Shown here: piece after piece, positions 1 to 8,800 of the stretch | Layout: the number at the start of each line of letters is the position of its first letter | Position numbering within the stretch: the stretch's first letter is position 1 | Source of the DNA: an uncultured Coriobacteriaceae bacterium | GTDB taxonomy: Bacteria; Actinomycetota; Coriobacteriia; Coriobacteriales; Atopobiaceae | NCBI GenBank assembly: GCA_902766445.1 | Contig: CACXDP010000288.1 | Location: 1 to 41,065 of the forward strand | Direction of reading: 5' to 3' | DNA length: 41,065 nt | Notes under the pieces: generated by a model | Seen by the model: the letters and a program-made list of their open reading frames with translations, nothing else | Databases searched by the model: none | Told to the model about the DNA's origin: nothing | Translations under genes and position numbers: made by a program

Positions 1-983
1 TCCTGCTGCTGGCGATTCAGATCCTCTTGGCGCTGCTGCTCAACGGTACGCTGGAGGGTGAAGGTGACCGTGGAGCCTTGGTCGACCTCGGTGTTGGGGT
101 TGGGATGGACTGTGATGACCCTACCCGACTCGTCTCCGGAGTAGGTGTAGTTGAGCCCTGCGCTCTCCAAGGACCGCTTGGCCTCGTCTAGGGTGTACGT
201 GCGGATGTCCGGTACCAAGACGCGAGTGACGGGCTTCTTGCCCTGCGAGATCTCGATGGTGACAACCGTGCCCTTGGGGACCGTAATGTCCTTGGCCACC
301 GACTGGCTGATGACGCGGTCTGCCTCCACCGTATCGTTGTAGGAAGTGGTCGAGTCAACGGCCAGCCCTGCATTCGCGAGGGCATCGCGCGCCTCCTGCG
401 AGGTCTTGCCGACCAAGTCGGGCACATTCACCTGCTCCTTGCCCAGGCTCGTGGAGTAGGAAACCACTGGGAGATTGCCATCCTTGAGATCCTGTGGGTC
501 AAGGGGTATTTGCGAACCGGCCGCCGCCGACTGCGCGCACACCTTGCCGGGCTCCACGTCGTCAGAGTACACGGCATCGCTTGGCAGAGGTATGATGAAC
601 GTTGAGATAAGGGCTATCTCCGCCTCCTCGGGTGACAGGCCCCTGAGATCCGGAACCGTGAGGCTCGTGGGTATCGGGTTGCCCGTGGCGATGGTAATGT
701 TAATCGCCGACCCCTCCTCCACGGTCTCCTTCGCAGCGGGACTCTGGCTCAGGACGAGTCCGTCGAAAGACACGCCGTTGTTTTCCTCGGACACTTCACC
801 GACTTTCAGGCCAACGTCGGCGAGCATCTGCTCTGCCTGTTCCTGGTAGTAGTACCTCAGGTCAGGAACTTCTACCTGCTTCTTTGGCTGCTCTCCACAG
901 CCGGTAAGCGCCCCGATGATCGCGAGCACCACAGCGCCCATGACGAGGGGTACGATGAGCTTCCTTTGTCTCGTTTGTGCCAT
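1..983 (-). CDS. PASTA-domain lipoprotein, C-terminus beyond window
   Basis: The reading frame is open from ATG at 983 through the left edge, with 327 codons visible. Residues 1-29 form a lipoprotein signal: a basic start (QTRQRK), a hydrophobic stretch, and a lipobox LTGC with Cys29 as the lipidation site. Four PASTA-like modules follow, each opening with VPDL or VPDI, at about residues 37-101, 109-178, 185-248 and 255-311. The visible end is a Gln-rich, possibly coiled segment. PASTA domains bind muropeptides or peptidoglycan and usually form the outer part of StkP/PknB kinases or class A/B PBPs. Here they are tethered to a lipid anchor with no kinase domain in view. The start is supported by AAGGAG just upstream. 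It likely acts outside the membrane at the cell wall; its partner is unknown. Confidence 0.88.
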   Translation of the reverse strand, partial: MAQTRQRKLIVPLVMGAVVLAIIGALTGCGEQPKKQVEVPDLRYYYQEQAEQMLADVGLKVGEVSEENNGVSFDGLVLSQSPAAKETVEEGSAINITIATGNPIPTSLTVPDLRGLSPEEAEIALISTFIIPLPSDAVYSDDVEPGKVCAQSAAAGSQIPLDPQDLKDGNLPVVSYSTSLGKEQVNVPDLVGKTSQEARDALANAGLAVDSTTSYNDTVEADRVISQSVAKDITVPKGTVVTIEISQGKKPVTRVLVPDIRTYTLDEAKRSLESAGLNYTYSGDESGRVITVHPNPNTEVDQGSTVTFTLQRTVEQQRQEDLNRQQQ

Positions 984-1239
984 GAACCACTCCTTACTCT
1001 CATTTGTTTGACGCCAACCTTACGAACCAAAAGAGAAATACCGATACATTAGCATTTCTGGTTCATCTCGTATCAAGTGTTTCGTCCATAGGGAGTATGG
1101 ACGGTATCAAATGCAGGAGGGGAGGTGCCACAAGGAAGTAACGCACGTCTGCGTCATTTGTGCTGTTTGGAGACCCCTTTGCGCATATATCAAGGGGGTA
1201 TCGCCGAACAGCATCCCCGAACAGCTGGATGGTCGTCAG
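984..1239. other. Intergenic region upstream of the PASTA lipoprotein
   Basis: About 256 bases lie between the end of aroA and the start of the PASTA gene, both on the minus strand. No convincing gene is present. On the minus strand the AT-richer part at 1020-1080 has TTGATA-like and TAATGT-like boxes with a poor 19-bp spacing, so a promoter for the lipoprotein is likely here but not precisely placed. I see no clear intrinsic terminator for the aro operon. Confidence 0.4.
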
Positions 1240-2472
1240 CTACTCTTCTGTGGCCATACCTCCGAGGAGACGGTAGTCTTCCCAAAACCCAGGGTAGGAC
1301 TTTGCGACGCATTCCGAGCCATGCACGACGGTTGGACCTGTGGCATGGGTGGCCATGATCGCAGCCATCATTGCAATGCGGTGATCGTTGGCGGCATTGA
1401 CCTCGCCGCCCGTGATCTGTTTCACTCCTTCGACCAGAAGGTCGTCGCCTTCGATGGATGCGCGCCCGCCCATGGCGTTGACTACGGCGCAAATCGTGGC
1501 GAGACGATCGGATTCCTTGAGTCGGAGGCGGCCCGCATTGCGAAAGCGGCTCGTGCCAGGAACGGTTGCGGCGACCGCAGTCAAGGGGGGTACGAGGTCA
1601 GGGATGGCGCTTATGTCTAGAGATGCCGCGCGTGGCGTGTCGCGCGTTGCCCGTGCGGCATCACCATGTCGTGCGATGCGTGCGCCAAAGGCTGCGAGGG
1701 CAGCGAGGATGGAGCGATCACCTTGTGCGCTCATGAGGTCGAGTCCGCTAACGGTGAGGCCTTCGCGCTCCAGTGTCCCTGCCGCCAGCCAGAACGCAGA
1801 GTTCGACCAGTCTCCCTCGACCGCGAGGCGGTCGGGGCCGCGTAGCGTGTCGGGTTGAAGGGCAAAGCGTTCGCAAGCGGACGTACCCATGCCCACACGG
1901 TCGCAGACGACGTCAACGCCAAACTTGGAGAGGGCCTGTGTCGTGAGGTTGATGTAGGGGCGCGACTGCACCGGAGCCGAAACGAAAACCTCGATGGGCT
2001 CTGCGAGCAAAGGTGCTGCCATGAGAAGCCCGCTCACGTACTGGGAAGACACGTCGCCTGGCAAGGAAAAGCTTCCGCCGTGGAGCTGACCCTCCACCAC
2101 GAGATCGTCGCCGTCATCTGCGATGTGCATGCCGTGTGCCCGCAGTTGCGCATCGAACGGTGCAAGGGGCCGCTGTGTAAGGCGACCCCTTCTGTGGAAT
2201 CGCGCGCTCTTGCCAAGGGCGCCTACGACCGGCAAGAGGAAGCGCAGCGTTGATCCAGACTCCCCGCATTCGAACTCACACGGGCCGCTTGATGTTCGCA
2301 AGACGTCCAAGCAATGCCTTGTTGCCTCGATATCCTCCGAGGTGGAGGAGCACACGAGCTCGCTGGGACACTCGGCCAGTGCATTGAGAATCATCAGTCG
2401 ATGAGCCATTGACTTCGAGGCGACGGCGGAGACGGTGCCGCTCAGCGAACTCGGGTGGATGGTGACGTTCAT
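1240..2472 (-). CDS. aroA: 3-phosphoshikimate 1-carboxyvinyltransferase (EPSP synthase)
   Basis: This 410-residue enzyme transfers the enolpyruvyl group of PEP to shikimate-3-phosphate, the sixth step of the shikimate pathway, in the cytoplasm. Its length fits the family. Visible signatures are the N-terminal SKSMAHR (the usual SKSxxxR substrate loop), GESGSTLRF (the family's GxSGTxxR region), RLKESDRL and NDHRIAM near the C-terminus. The start ATG at 2472 has AAAGGAG upstream. It is the last gene of the aroF-tyrA-aroB-aroA operon and is separated from aroB by 90 bases containing a strong perfect hairpin, which could reduce or stabilise downstream message. No key residue appears to be missing. 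Confidence 0.95.
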   Translation of the reverse strand: MNVTIHPSSLSGTVSAVASKSMAHRLMILNALAECPSELVCSSTSEDIEATRHCLDVLRTSSGPCEFECGESGSTLRFLLPVVGALGKSARFHRRGRLTQRPLAPFDAQLRAHGMHIADDGDDLVVEGQLHGGSFSLPGDVSSQYVSGLLMAAPLLAEPIEVFVSAPVQSRPYINLTTQALSKFGVDVVCDRVGMGTSACERFALQPDTLRGPDRLAVEGDWSNSAFWLAAGTLEREGLTVSGLDLMSAQGDRSILAALAAFGARIARHGDAARATRDTPRAASLDISAIPDLVPPLTAVAATVPGTSRFRNAGRLRLKESDRLATICAVVNAMGGRASIEGDDLLVEGVKQITGGEVNAANDHRIAMMAAIMATHATGPTVVHGSECVAKSYPGFWEDYRLLGGMATEE

Positions 2473-2512
2473 GAATGCGTGTGCTCCTTTACATTTAGCG
2501 GATTCCGAGGTA

Positions 2513-2566
2513 CTGAGGGGACAGTCCCCCCTGTACCCAAAGGTACAGGGGGGACTGTCCCCTCAG
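2513..2566. repeat. Perfect 25-bp inverted repeat, REP-like element between aroB and aroA
   Basis: The arms at 2513-2537 and 2542-2566 are exact reverse complements, with a 4-base CAAA loop. The arm contains GGGGACAGTCCCC, itself a palindrome, followed by CCTGTACC. The aroB stop codon (2563-2565 on the minus strand) lies inside the right arm. There is no T-tract on either side, so it does not look like an ordinary terminator. The nested palindrome and the degenerate partial copy at 11967-11984 suggest a dispersed REP-type element. No RAYT transposase is in the window. Confidence 0.85.
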
Positions 2567-3657
2567 CACCGGTGCATTCCGAGGCGGATAACCTCGAACA
2601 GCTCATCAAAGCTTACGCGCCGTATCTCGACCTGCCCGATGCGTGTGGGCACCACGAGGTTGACGCCTGTGCCGTGCCGCTTCTTGTCGTGGGTGGCCTG
2701 TGCCACGAGCTCTGACGTGGGCAGGTCGCTTGTCGAGGGAAGGCCCTGCGCGGTGACGCAGGCCGCGACGCGCTCTGCGAGGCCAGTCTCGGCCCAGCCC
2801 AGCTGCTCGGCCGCACGTGCCACGGCGCAGAGTCCGACTGCAACGCAATGCCCATGCCCAAGCGTATATCCGCTTGCAGCTTCGATGGCGTGGCCGATGG
2901 TGTGGCCGAGATTGAGCGTCTGACGTACGCCGCGTTCCCGTTCGTCGCCAGAGACCACGTCACGCTTGATCGCGACGTTGCGGGCGACCACGTGCGTCAG
3001 ATAGTCTGGGTCGCTGGTCTGGAGCAAAGGAGTGTATGCCAGCTCATCAAAGAGGCTCTCATCGGCGAGCACTCCATGTTTAACCACCTCGCCGATGCCG
3101 TCAACGAAGACCTCGGGCTCAAGGCTCTGGAGGCATCCCACATCGGCAACGACGAGCGAGGGCTGCAAAAACGCACCGACGAGGTTCTTGCCACAGCTGA
3201 GGTCAATGGCGGTCTTGCCGCCCACAGATGAGTCCACCATCGAGAGGAGCGTCGTCGGAACCTGTACCACGCGAATGCCGCGCATGTAGCTTGCCGCCGC
3301 AAAGCCGGCCATGTCGCCCACCACGCCGCCGCAGAGGGCCACCATGATGCTGTCGCGTGTGAGGTCTGCCTTGGCCATGGTCTCGAGGATAGTGCCGAAG
3401 GTGGTGAGATTCTTGTGCACTTCGCCGGCTTCGACGACAAGCGACGCTACCGAGAAGCCTGCTTCACAAAGGGAAGTCTCCACCTGCTCCAAGTAGAGCG
3501 GCGCGACGTTTGTGTCACTGACGATAAATGCCGCATCTGCTGGCGCAGCCTCGCGCACGCGCGCGCCGACCTCGGCAAGCAGTGCCGTTCCCACAATGAC
3601 GTCGTAGTCGGCTGAGGTGGTGCTGACGTGTACGGTCTCGCGAATAACCGAGCTCAC
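2563..3657 (-). CDS. aroB: 3-dehydroquinate synthase
   Basis: This enzyme converts DAHP to 3-dehydroquinate, using NAD and a divalent metal (second shikimate step). The 364-residue call begins at GTG 3655-3657, which overlaps the TGA of tyrA as GTGA and is preceded by GAGGA, so translation is probably coupled. The open frame continues upstream to 4287, but that part lies across tyrA in another frame and is low-complexity Arg-rich, so I reject it. Family motifs are clear: GGVVGDMAGFAA, VPTTLLSMVDSSVGGKTAID, NLGHTIGHAIE (metal-binding His) and GHGHCVAVG. The C-terminus ends HRC inside a REP-like palindrome, so the last residue or two may have been altered by that insertion. Confidence 0.95.
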   Translation of the reverse strand: MSSVIRETVHVSTTSADYDVIVGTALLAEVGARVREAAPADAAFIVSDTNVAPLYLEQVETSLCEAGFSVASLVVEAGEVHKNLTTFGTILETMAKADLTRDSIMVALCGGVVGDMAGFAAASYMRGIRVVQVPTTLLSMVDSSVGGKTAIDLSCGKNLVGAFLQPSLVVADVGCLQSLEPEVFVDGIGEVVKHGVLADESLFDELAYTPLLQTSDPDYLTHVVARNVAIKRDVVSGDERERGVRQTLNLGHTIGHAIEAASGYTLGHGHCVAVGLCAVARAAEQLGWAETGLAERVAACVTAQGLPSTSDLPTSELVAQATHDKKRHGTGVNLVVPTRIGQVEIRRVSFDELFEVIRLGMHRC

Positions 3658-4565
3658 TGTTCCTCGACCTCCTTCTTGCGCCTGTCGCCCTCGGCGAGTA
3701 GCTCTTCGAGCCGGTCGGCATCGCCTGCGTCGATGGCATCCTTGTACTGCTGGAGGTTGTCGATGAGTATGCCGATTTCGTCGGAGAGGTAATCGCCGTT
3801 CTCGAGGAAGAGTTCCGTCCACATGCGGGCATTGAGTCTGGCCACGCGCGTGAGATCCTTGTAGCTGCCCGCGGAGAAGCCCTTGTGTACCTGTGCGGAG
3901 GGGCTCTTTACGTAGGCGTTCGAGACGACGTGAGCGAGCTGCGAGGTGAAGGCAATGACCTCGTCGTGGTGCTCGGGCGTGGAGAGCGTATATGTGCCGA
4001 ATCCGCAAGGGGCGAGTAGGTGTTGCAAGCGCTCGAGGACATCGAGGCGGACGAAGTCGTCCATCTCGGCGGGCGGAACCACCACCATCGGCGCCCCTTG
4101 AAACATGTTTGCCCGCGTGTAGGCGAAGCCCGAGTATTGGGTGCCGGCCATGGGATGGCAACCCACGAAATACCAGTCGTGGTTGGCGGCGATGTCGAAG
4201 CACTCGGCGCAGATGCTGCGCTTGACGCCCACGATGTCGATTACGATGGCTCCTGGCGAGATGAGCGATGCCATGCGTCTGAGCCATTCTACGGAGACTT
4301 TGGGATAGCCGGCGAGGATGATGAGCTCGCAGCTTGGCACCGCTTCGTCATCGAGCTCAGCGTCCACGCACTCGATCATCGCGAGCTCGAGCGTGGAGTG
4401 CGTGCGGTTCCAAGCAAAGACCTCGGTGCCGCCCTCGTGCAGGGCCTTGGCAAAAGACCCGCCAATGAGGCCGAGTCCCAGGACACCGACGCGTCCGGGT
4501 ACGAAAGTGGCTCCGTCGGGCACGCTGAGGTGCTCAGGAACGGGGTTCTCGGTGTTTGCGCCCAT
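3654..4565 (-). CDS. tyrA: Prephenate dehydrogenase
   Basis: This 303-residue enzyme carries out NAD(P)-dependent oxidative decarboxylation of prephenate to 4-hydroxyphenylpyruvate in tyrosine synthesis. A Rossmann nucleotide-binding loop, VGVLGLGLIGGSFAKAL, is present near residues 27-43. Downstream motifs typical of the family are VDIVGVKRSI and VGCHPMAGT, whose His and Gly-rich segment bind prephenate. There is no C-terminal ACT domain and no fused chorismate mutase, so tyrosine feedback through an ACT domain is not expected. The ATG at 4565 follows the aroF stop by two bases, with GGAGGAGGAG serving as both the aroF C-terminal Glu codons and the ribosome binding site. It lies within the aro operon. 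Confidence 0.93.
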   Translation of the reverse strand: MGANTENPVPEHLSVPDGATFVPGRVGVLGLGLIGGSFAKALHEGGTEVFAWNRTHSTLELAMIECVDAELDDEAVPSCELIILAGYPKVSVEWLRRMASLISPGAIVIDIVGVKRSICAECFDIAANHDWYFVGCHPMAGTQYSGFAYTRANMFQGAPMVVVPPAEMDDFVRLDVLERLQHLLAPCGFGTYTLSTPEHHDEVIAFTSQLAHVVSNAYVKSPSAQVHKGFSAGSYKDLTRVARLNARMWTELFLENGDYLSDEIGILIDNLQQYKDAIDAGDADRLEELLAEGDRRKKEVEEQ

Positions 4566-4567
4566 GC

Positions 4568-5593
4568 CTACTCCTCCTCCAGGTCAGCGGTCACGGCTTC
4601 GCGGATGAGGGCGATGCGGCGTATGGCGTCGCTGAACTGCGCGGGCGTGAGTGCCTGAGCGCCGTCGGAGAGGGCCTCGCTCGGGTTGTTGTGGACTTCG
4701 ATTTCGAGTCCGTCGGCACCGGCCGCAGTCGCGGCGTAGGCGGCTTGGCGTACGTAGCGCGTGTAGCCGGTTGCGTGGCTGGGGTCGCCCACCACAGGCA
4801 GGTGGCTCAAGTGCTTGAGCACGGGAATGGCGTTGATGTCGAAGGTATTGCGCGTGCGCGTCTCGAACGAGCGGATGCCGCGCTCGCAAAGAATGACGTT
4901 CGGGTTCCCCTCGCTCATGATGTACTCGGCTGCCATGAGCAGCTCGTCGATGGTGCCTGCGATGCCGCGTTTGAGCAGGACCGGTGTCGTGGTTTTGCCC
5001 ACCTCCTTGAGGAGGTTGAAGTTCTGGGCATTGCGGGCGCCGATCTGCATGACGTCGATGCCCTTGTCGACAAAGAGCTGTACGTCGCGGGGGTCCATGA
5101 CCTCGCTAACGACGGGCATGTCGAGCTCGGCGGATGCCTCGAGGAGCAGGTCAAGGCCCTCCTCGCCCATGCCTTGGAATGCGTAGGGGGAGGTGCGCGG
5201 CTTGTAGGCGCCGCCGCGCAGCATTGAGGCACCGGCCTCCTTGCAAAGCCGTGCTATCTCGATGAGGTTCTTTCCCTCCACGGAACACGGGCCTGCCATC
5301 ACCTGGAAGTTGCCTCCGCCGATGAGGACGCCGTGACCGCAGTCGACGATGGTGTCTTCGGGGTGGAACTTGCGGTTGGCCTTCTTGAACGGCTCCGAGA
5401 CGCGCTGCACCCGCTCGATGATGCTCATTGACTCGAGCAGGAAGGGATCGATTTGCGTGGTGTCACCGATGATGCCGACGATGGTCTCGTTGTCGCCCTG
5501 CGAGACATGCGTCTTGAATCCGCGTCCCTCAATCCAGGCAACGAAATGTCCCAGTTGCTCCTCGGTTGCCGTCTGCTTGACCACTGCGATCAT
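4568..5593 (-). CDS. aroF: DAHP synthase (3-deoxy-7-phosphoheptulonate synthase), type I-beta
   Basis: This is the first committed step of the shikimate pathway, condensing PEP with erythrose-4-phosphate. I choose ATG 5593 (341 residues, MIAVVKQ...) because AAGGAGG sits 7 bases upstream; the frame also offers an ATG at 5626 without such a site. Residues about 1-70 resemble the ferredoxin-like regulatory domain of the Thermotoga-type enzyme (GxxETIVGIIGD), which in studied homologues mediates feedback by Phe/Tyr. The barrel carries AGPCSVEG, RGGAYKPRTSPYAFQG, GDPSHATG and GLEIEVHNNPSEALSDGAQ. It heads the aro operon, so regulation of flux at this gene would affect tyrA, aroB and aroA. Confidence 0.95.
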   Translation of the reverse strand: MIAVVKQTATEEQLGHFVAWIEGRGFKTHVSQGDNETIVGIIGDTTQIDPFLLESMSIIERVQRVSEPFKKANRKFHPEDTIVDCGHGVLIGGGNFQVMAGPCSVEGKNLIEIARLCKEAGASMLRGGAYKPRTSPYAFQGMGEEGLDLLLEASAELDMPVVSEVMDPRDVQLFVDKGIDVMQIGARNAQNFNLLKEVGKTTTPVLLKRGIAGTIDELLMAAEYIMSEGNPNVILCERGIRSFETRTRNTFDINAIPVLKHLSHLPVVGDPSHATGYTRYVRQAAYAATAAGADGLEIEVHNNPSEALSDGAQALTPAQFSDAIRRIALIREAVTADLEEE

Positions 5594-5809
5594 GGTCTGC
5601 CTCCTTGCGTCATTGCGTTCATGCAAGTCGGTATGGTAGCACGACGGGGGAATGCGTGGGGAGGCGGAAACCTAGCGGCTACGTGCGAGATGGTGCCTTG
5701 GTCCTCCGCAAAAGAGCCCACCTTTCGTGGCCCGCAGAACAGACTTCTCGTCGTTTGCGCCAGTCACGTGCGCGGACGTATGATGAAAGGCCCCAAAGAA
5801 AGGATGACT

Positions 5810-8800
5810 ATGGTGGTGAGCGGTTTGCTGGCAAGCATCAAGCGCGAGGCGGCGCTGACGACCACGTATTCGCGCGGCAGCGATCTCGTGCGACAGGGAA
5901 AGGTGCGCTCCATCCACTCGGAGCGCGACCCTGACATTCCCGGCATCATTGACGTCACGGGCAGGGTTGGGGGTAGCGGTCCAGCGGATTATTCGGTGAT
6001 GGTGGCGCTCGACCTCGACAACGACATGGTCTTTGACCACGTCTGCGACTGCATGGCGCACGTGAAGTACGGTGGCATGTGCAAACATACCGTGGCGCTT
6101 GCGCTGGCCTACCTCGAGGACGCCGGCTACATCGACCCCCCGAGACCGATAAACCGCTCGTCTTCGCGCGGAGCCGGATACTACGTTCGCCCAAAGCCAA
6201 AAGCCTACACCAGTCCGCAGATCGAGCGCCTCATCTCCGACTACGCCGCACGCACGGCCCGCGAGCTCGATCGCGAAATTCCTGCCCCTGAGGTGGGAGG
6301 TGCGCCGAAGGAGCTGGCTGAGCTACAGTGCATCATCTTGACAGCCGACGCGGCATGGCGATACAGCAGCTCCAGAGACACCTGGGCGCTCGGTCTGAAG
6401 ATTATTCGTGGCAAGACGAGCTACGTTGTCAAAAGCGTGGCCGACCTCGTTCGCGCCTGGCGGTCGGGAGCCGTCTACAGTTACGGAAAGAAGCTCGAAT
6501 TTGCCCATCGTCGGCAGGCCTTCACGCCCGAGGCCAACGAGCTGCTCGAGTTCCTCTCGGCCATGGTCGATGCGCAGGCATCGCTCTTTGCCGTGCAGGT
6601 GAGCAGAGGCGCGGGTTCGTATTACGAGTCGTCACCGGCCCGCGTCCCGCAGAAGACCCTTCCCATCTCGACGGTGCAGCTCATGGAGGTGTTGCGCATC
6701 GTGGAGGGCAGCAAGGTCGTCGTGGAGGACTACGACATGGGCCGTTCGTACGAGCAGCGCAAGCAGCGGAGGACGGTGGTGGTACGTCAGGCAGATGCCG
6801 AGCTCGATGTGGCGCTCGCGCACGGGGAGGCTGACACCTACGAGATCTTTGTGTCGCCGGGCGAGCTGACGCCCATCTACGACGGCACCACGCTCGCCCT
6901 CGTCGGTACCAAGACGCTCGACATCTGTTCGCAGGACTTCTCGCGGGCTTTGGGGTCATTCTGTGCGGCACTGCTTCCCGCGCGTGCGCCTCTGAGGATT
7001 CTCGAACGGGACATGCAGGGCTTCTGTGCGGCCGTGCTCCCTGCGCTGCGTGCCCACACACACCTTGTGGCACCCGAAGGGGTGGACGGCTACCTGCCAC
7101 CGACGCCGGAGTTTACCTTTGGCATACGGCTAGACCATGGATTCGTCACCTGTGATGCCAAGGTGAGTTACGGCACCACGACGATGTCGCTCTATGAAGA
7201 GGTGCGTGAGGGTCAGGTGGTGCGCGACGCCCGTCGTGAGATGACGGCACAGCGCGCTGTCATGGCGTACTTCCCTGAAGGTGGCTATGACACCCCCGTC
7301 TACGCGCATCCTCTCCCCAAGAGCTACCATCTGAAGCGCATGTCGTACTCGGACTACGTGCACGAGGTGATCGGCGATGATTCCTTCGTACCCGACGATC
7401 CATTCTTCTATGAGGATGACGACGAGGCGTATTTCTTGCTCTTTACCGAAGGGCTGGCACGGTTGGCCGAGCTAGGAGAGGTGCTGCTGAGTGAGCGTTT
7501 GCGTGGCGTCACCGTGCGTAGCGCGCCTTCGGTCCGTGTGGACGCGAGTGTGCGGGGCGGGCTGCTTGATCTGGAGGTCGTCTCCGACGACATGGACGTC
7601 AGCGAGCTGGTCGCTTACCTTTCGTCGTATCGGCGTAAGCAGCGTTTTGTGCGGTTCTCCGGAGGCGATATTGTGCGCCTCGACGGCTCGGTGGGGGCAA
7701 TTGCTGACCTCGCCAATGGCCTCGGTGTCGAGCCCGAGGATTTGGTGGACGGCCCCATGGAGCTTGCCGCGAACCGCACACTCTTTGTGGATGCCATACT
7801 CAAGCGTGCAGAAGGCGTGCGCTTCGAGCGCAACCGGGCCTTTCGAAAGATCGTGCGCGACTTCGAGACGGTTGCCGACGCCGACTTCACGCCTCCCGAG
7901 GTGCTGCGCGGCGTCTTGCGCCCATACCAGAGCGAGGGCTTCAAATGGTTGTGTACATTGGGAAAGTCCGGCTTTGGCGGGATTCTTGCCGATGACATGG
8001 GCCTGGGCAAAACCTTGCAGCTCATTGCCTACCTCGCGCACGAAAAGGAGGAGGCCGAGATTGGGGAGCCTCACGGGTTGTACGGTGAGGCCCAAGGTTC
8101 GAAGGCCGACGACTTGCGCGATGTCACCACGCCACGCAAGCCATCGCTCGTGGTCTGTCCGGCGTCGCTCGTCTACAACTGGCGCGCCGAGGCAGAGCGC
8201 TTTGCTCCTGACCTTGAGGTGGCCTGTCTCGTGGGAACGAAAGCCCAGCGCCGCGTAATCATCGCCGACGCCTCCTCCTACGACCTGCTTGTCACTTCTT
8301 ATGACCTCATGCGCCGCGACGTGGAAGACCTCTGCGAGCAGGAGTTCGCCTGCGTGGCCCTTGACGAGGCGCAGTACGTGAAGAATCACGCTACCAAGGC
8401 AGCGAAGGCAGTCCGTCAGCTCAAGGCCGATGTGCGCTTCGCGCTTACGGGCACGCCGATCGAGAACCGTCTGCTCGAGCTCTGGAGCATCTTTGACTTC
8501 CTGATGCCGGGGGTGCTTGGCTCGTCGGAGTCGTTTGCCCGGCGCTTCGCCAACCCCATCGGCTCAGGCGACGAAGAAGTGGCTGAGAACCTGCGCCGTC
8601 TCGTTGGTCCCTTCATCCTGAGGCGCAACAAGCGCGACGTCCTGCGAGATTTGCCCGACAAGAGCGAGTCTGAGGTTCTGGCCATCATGGAGGGCGAGCA
8701 GGACAAGCTCTATCGGGCAAGCGCTACCAAACTCGCTCTCTCCCTCAAAAAGCAACTCCCACAGGAGTTTGCCAGCTCGCGCATCAAGGTCTTGGCTGAG

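Noticed and set aside
3658-4287. N-terminal extension of the aroB frame (to 4287)
   Set aside because: It is an Arg/His-rich shadow of tyrA; the GTGA overlap with a ribosome binding site gives a normal-length AroB.
5453-5809. N-terminal extension of the SNF2 frame
   Set aside because: It runs across the aroF start on the other strand, and the SWIM protein has a good ribosome binding site at 5810.
7472-8389. A 305-codon minus-strand frame inside the SNF2 gene
   Set aside because: It overlaps conserved helicase motifs on the plus strand and has no recognisable domain.
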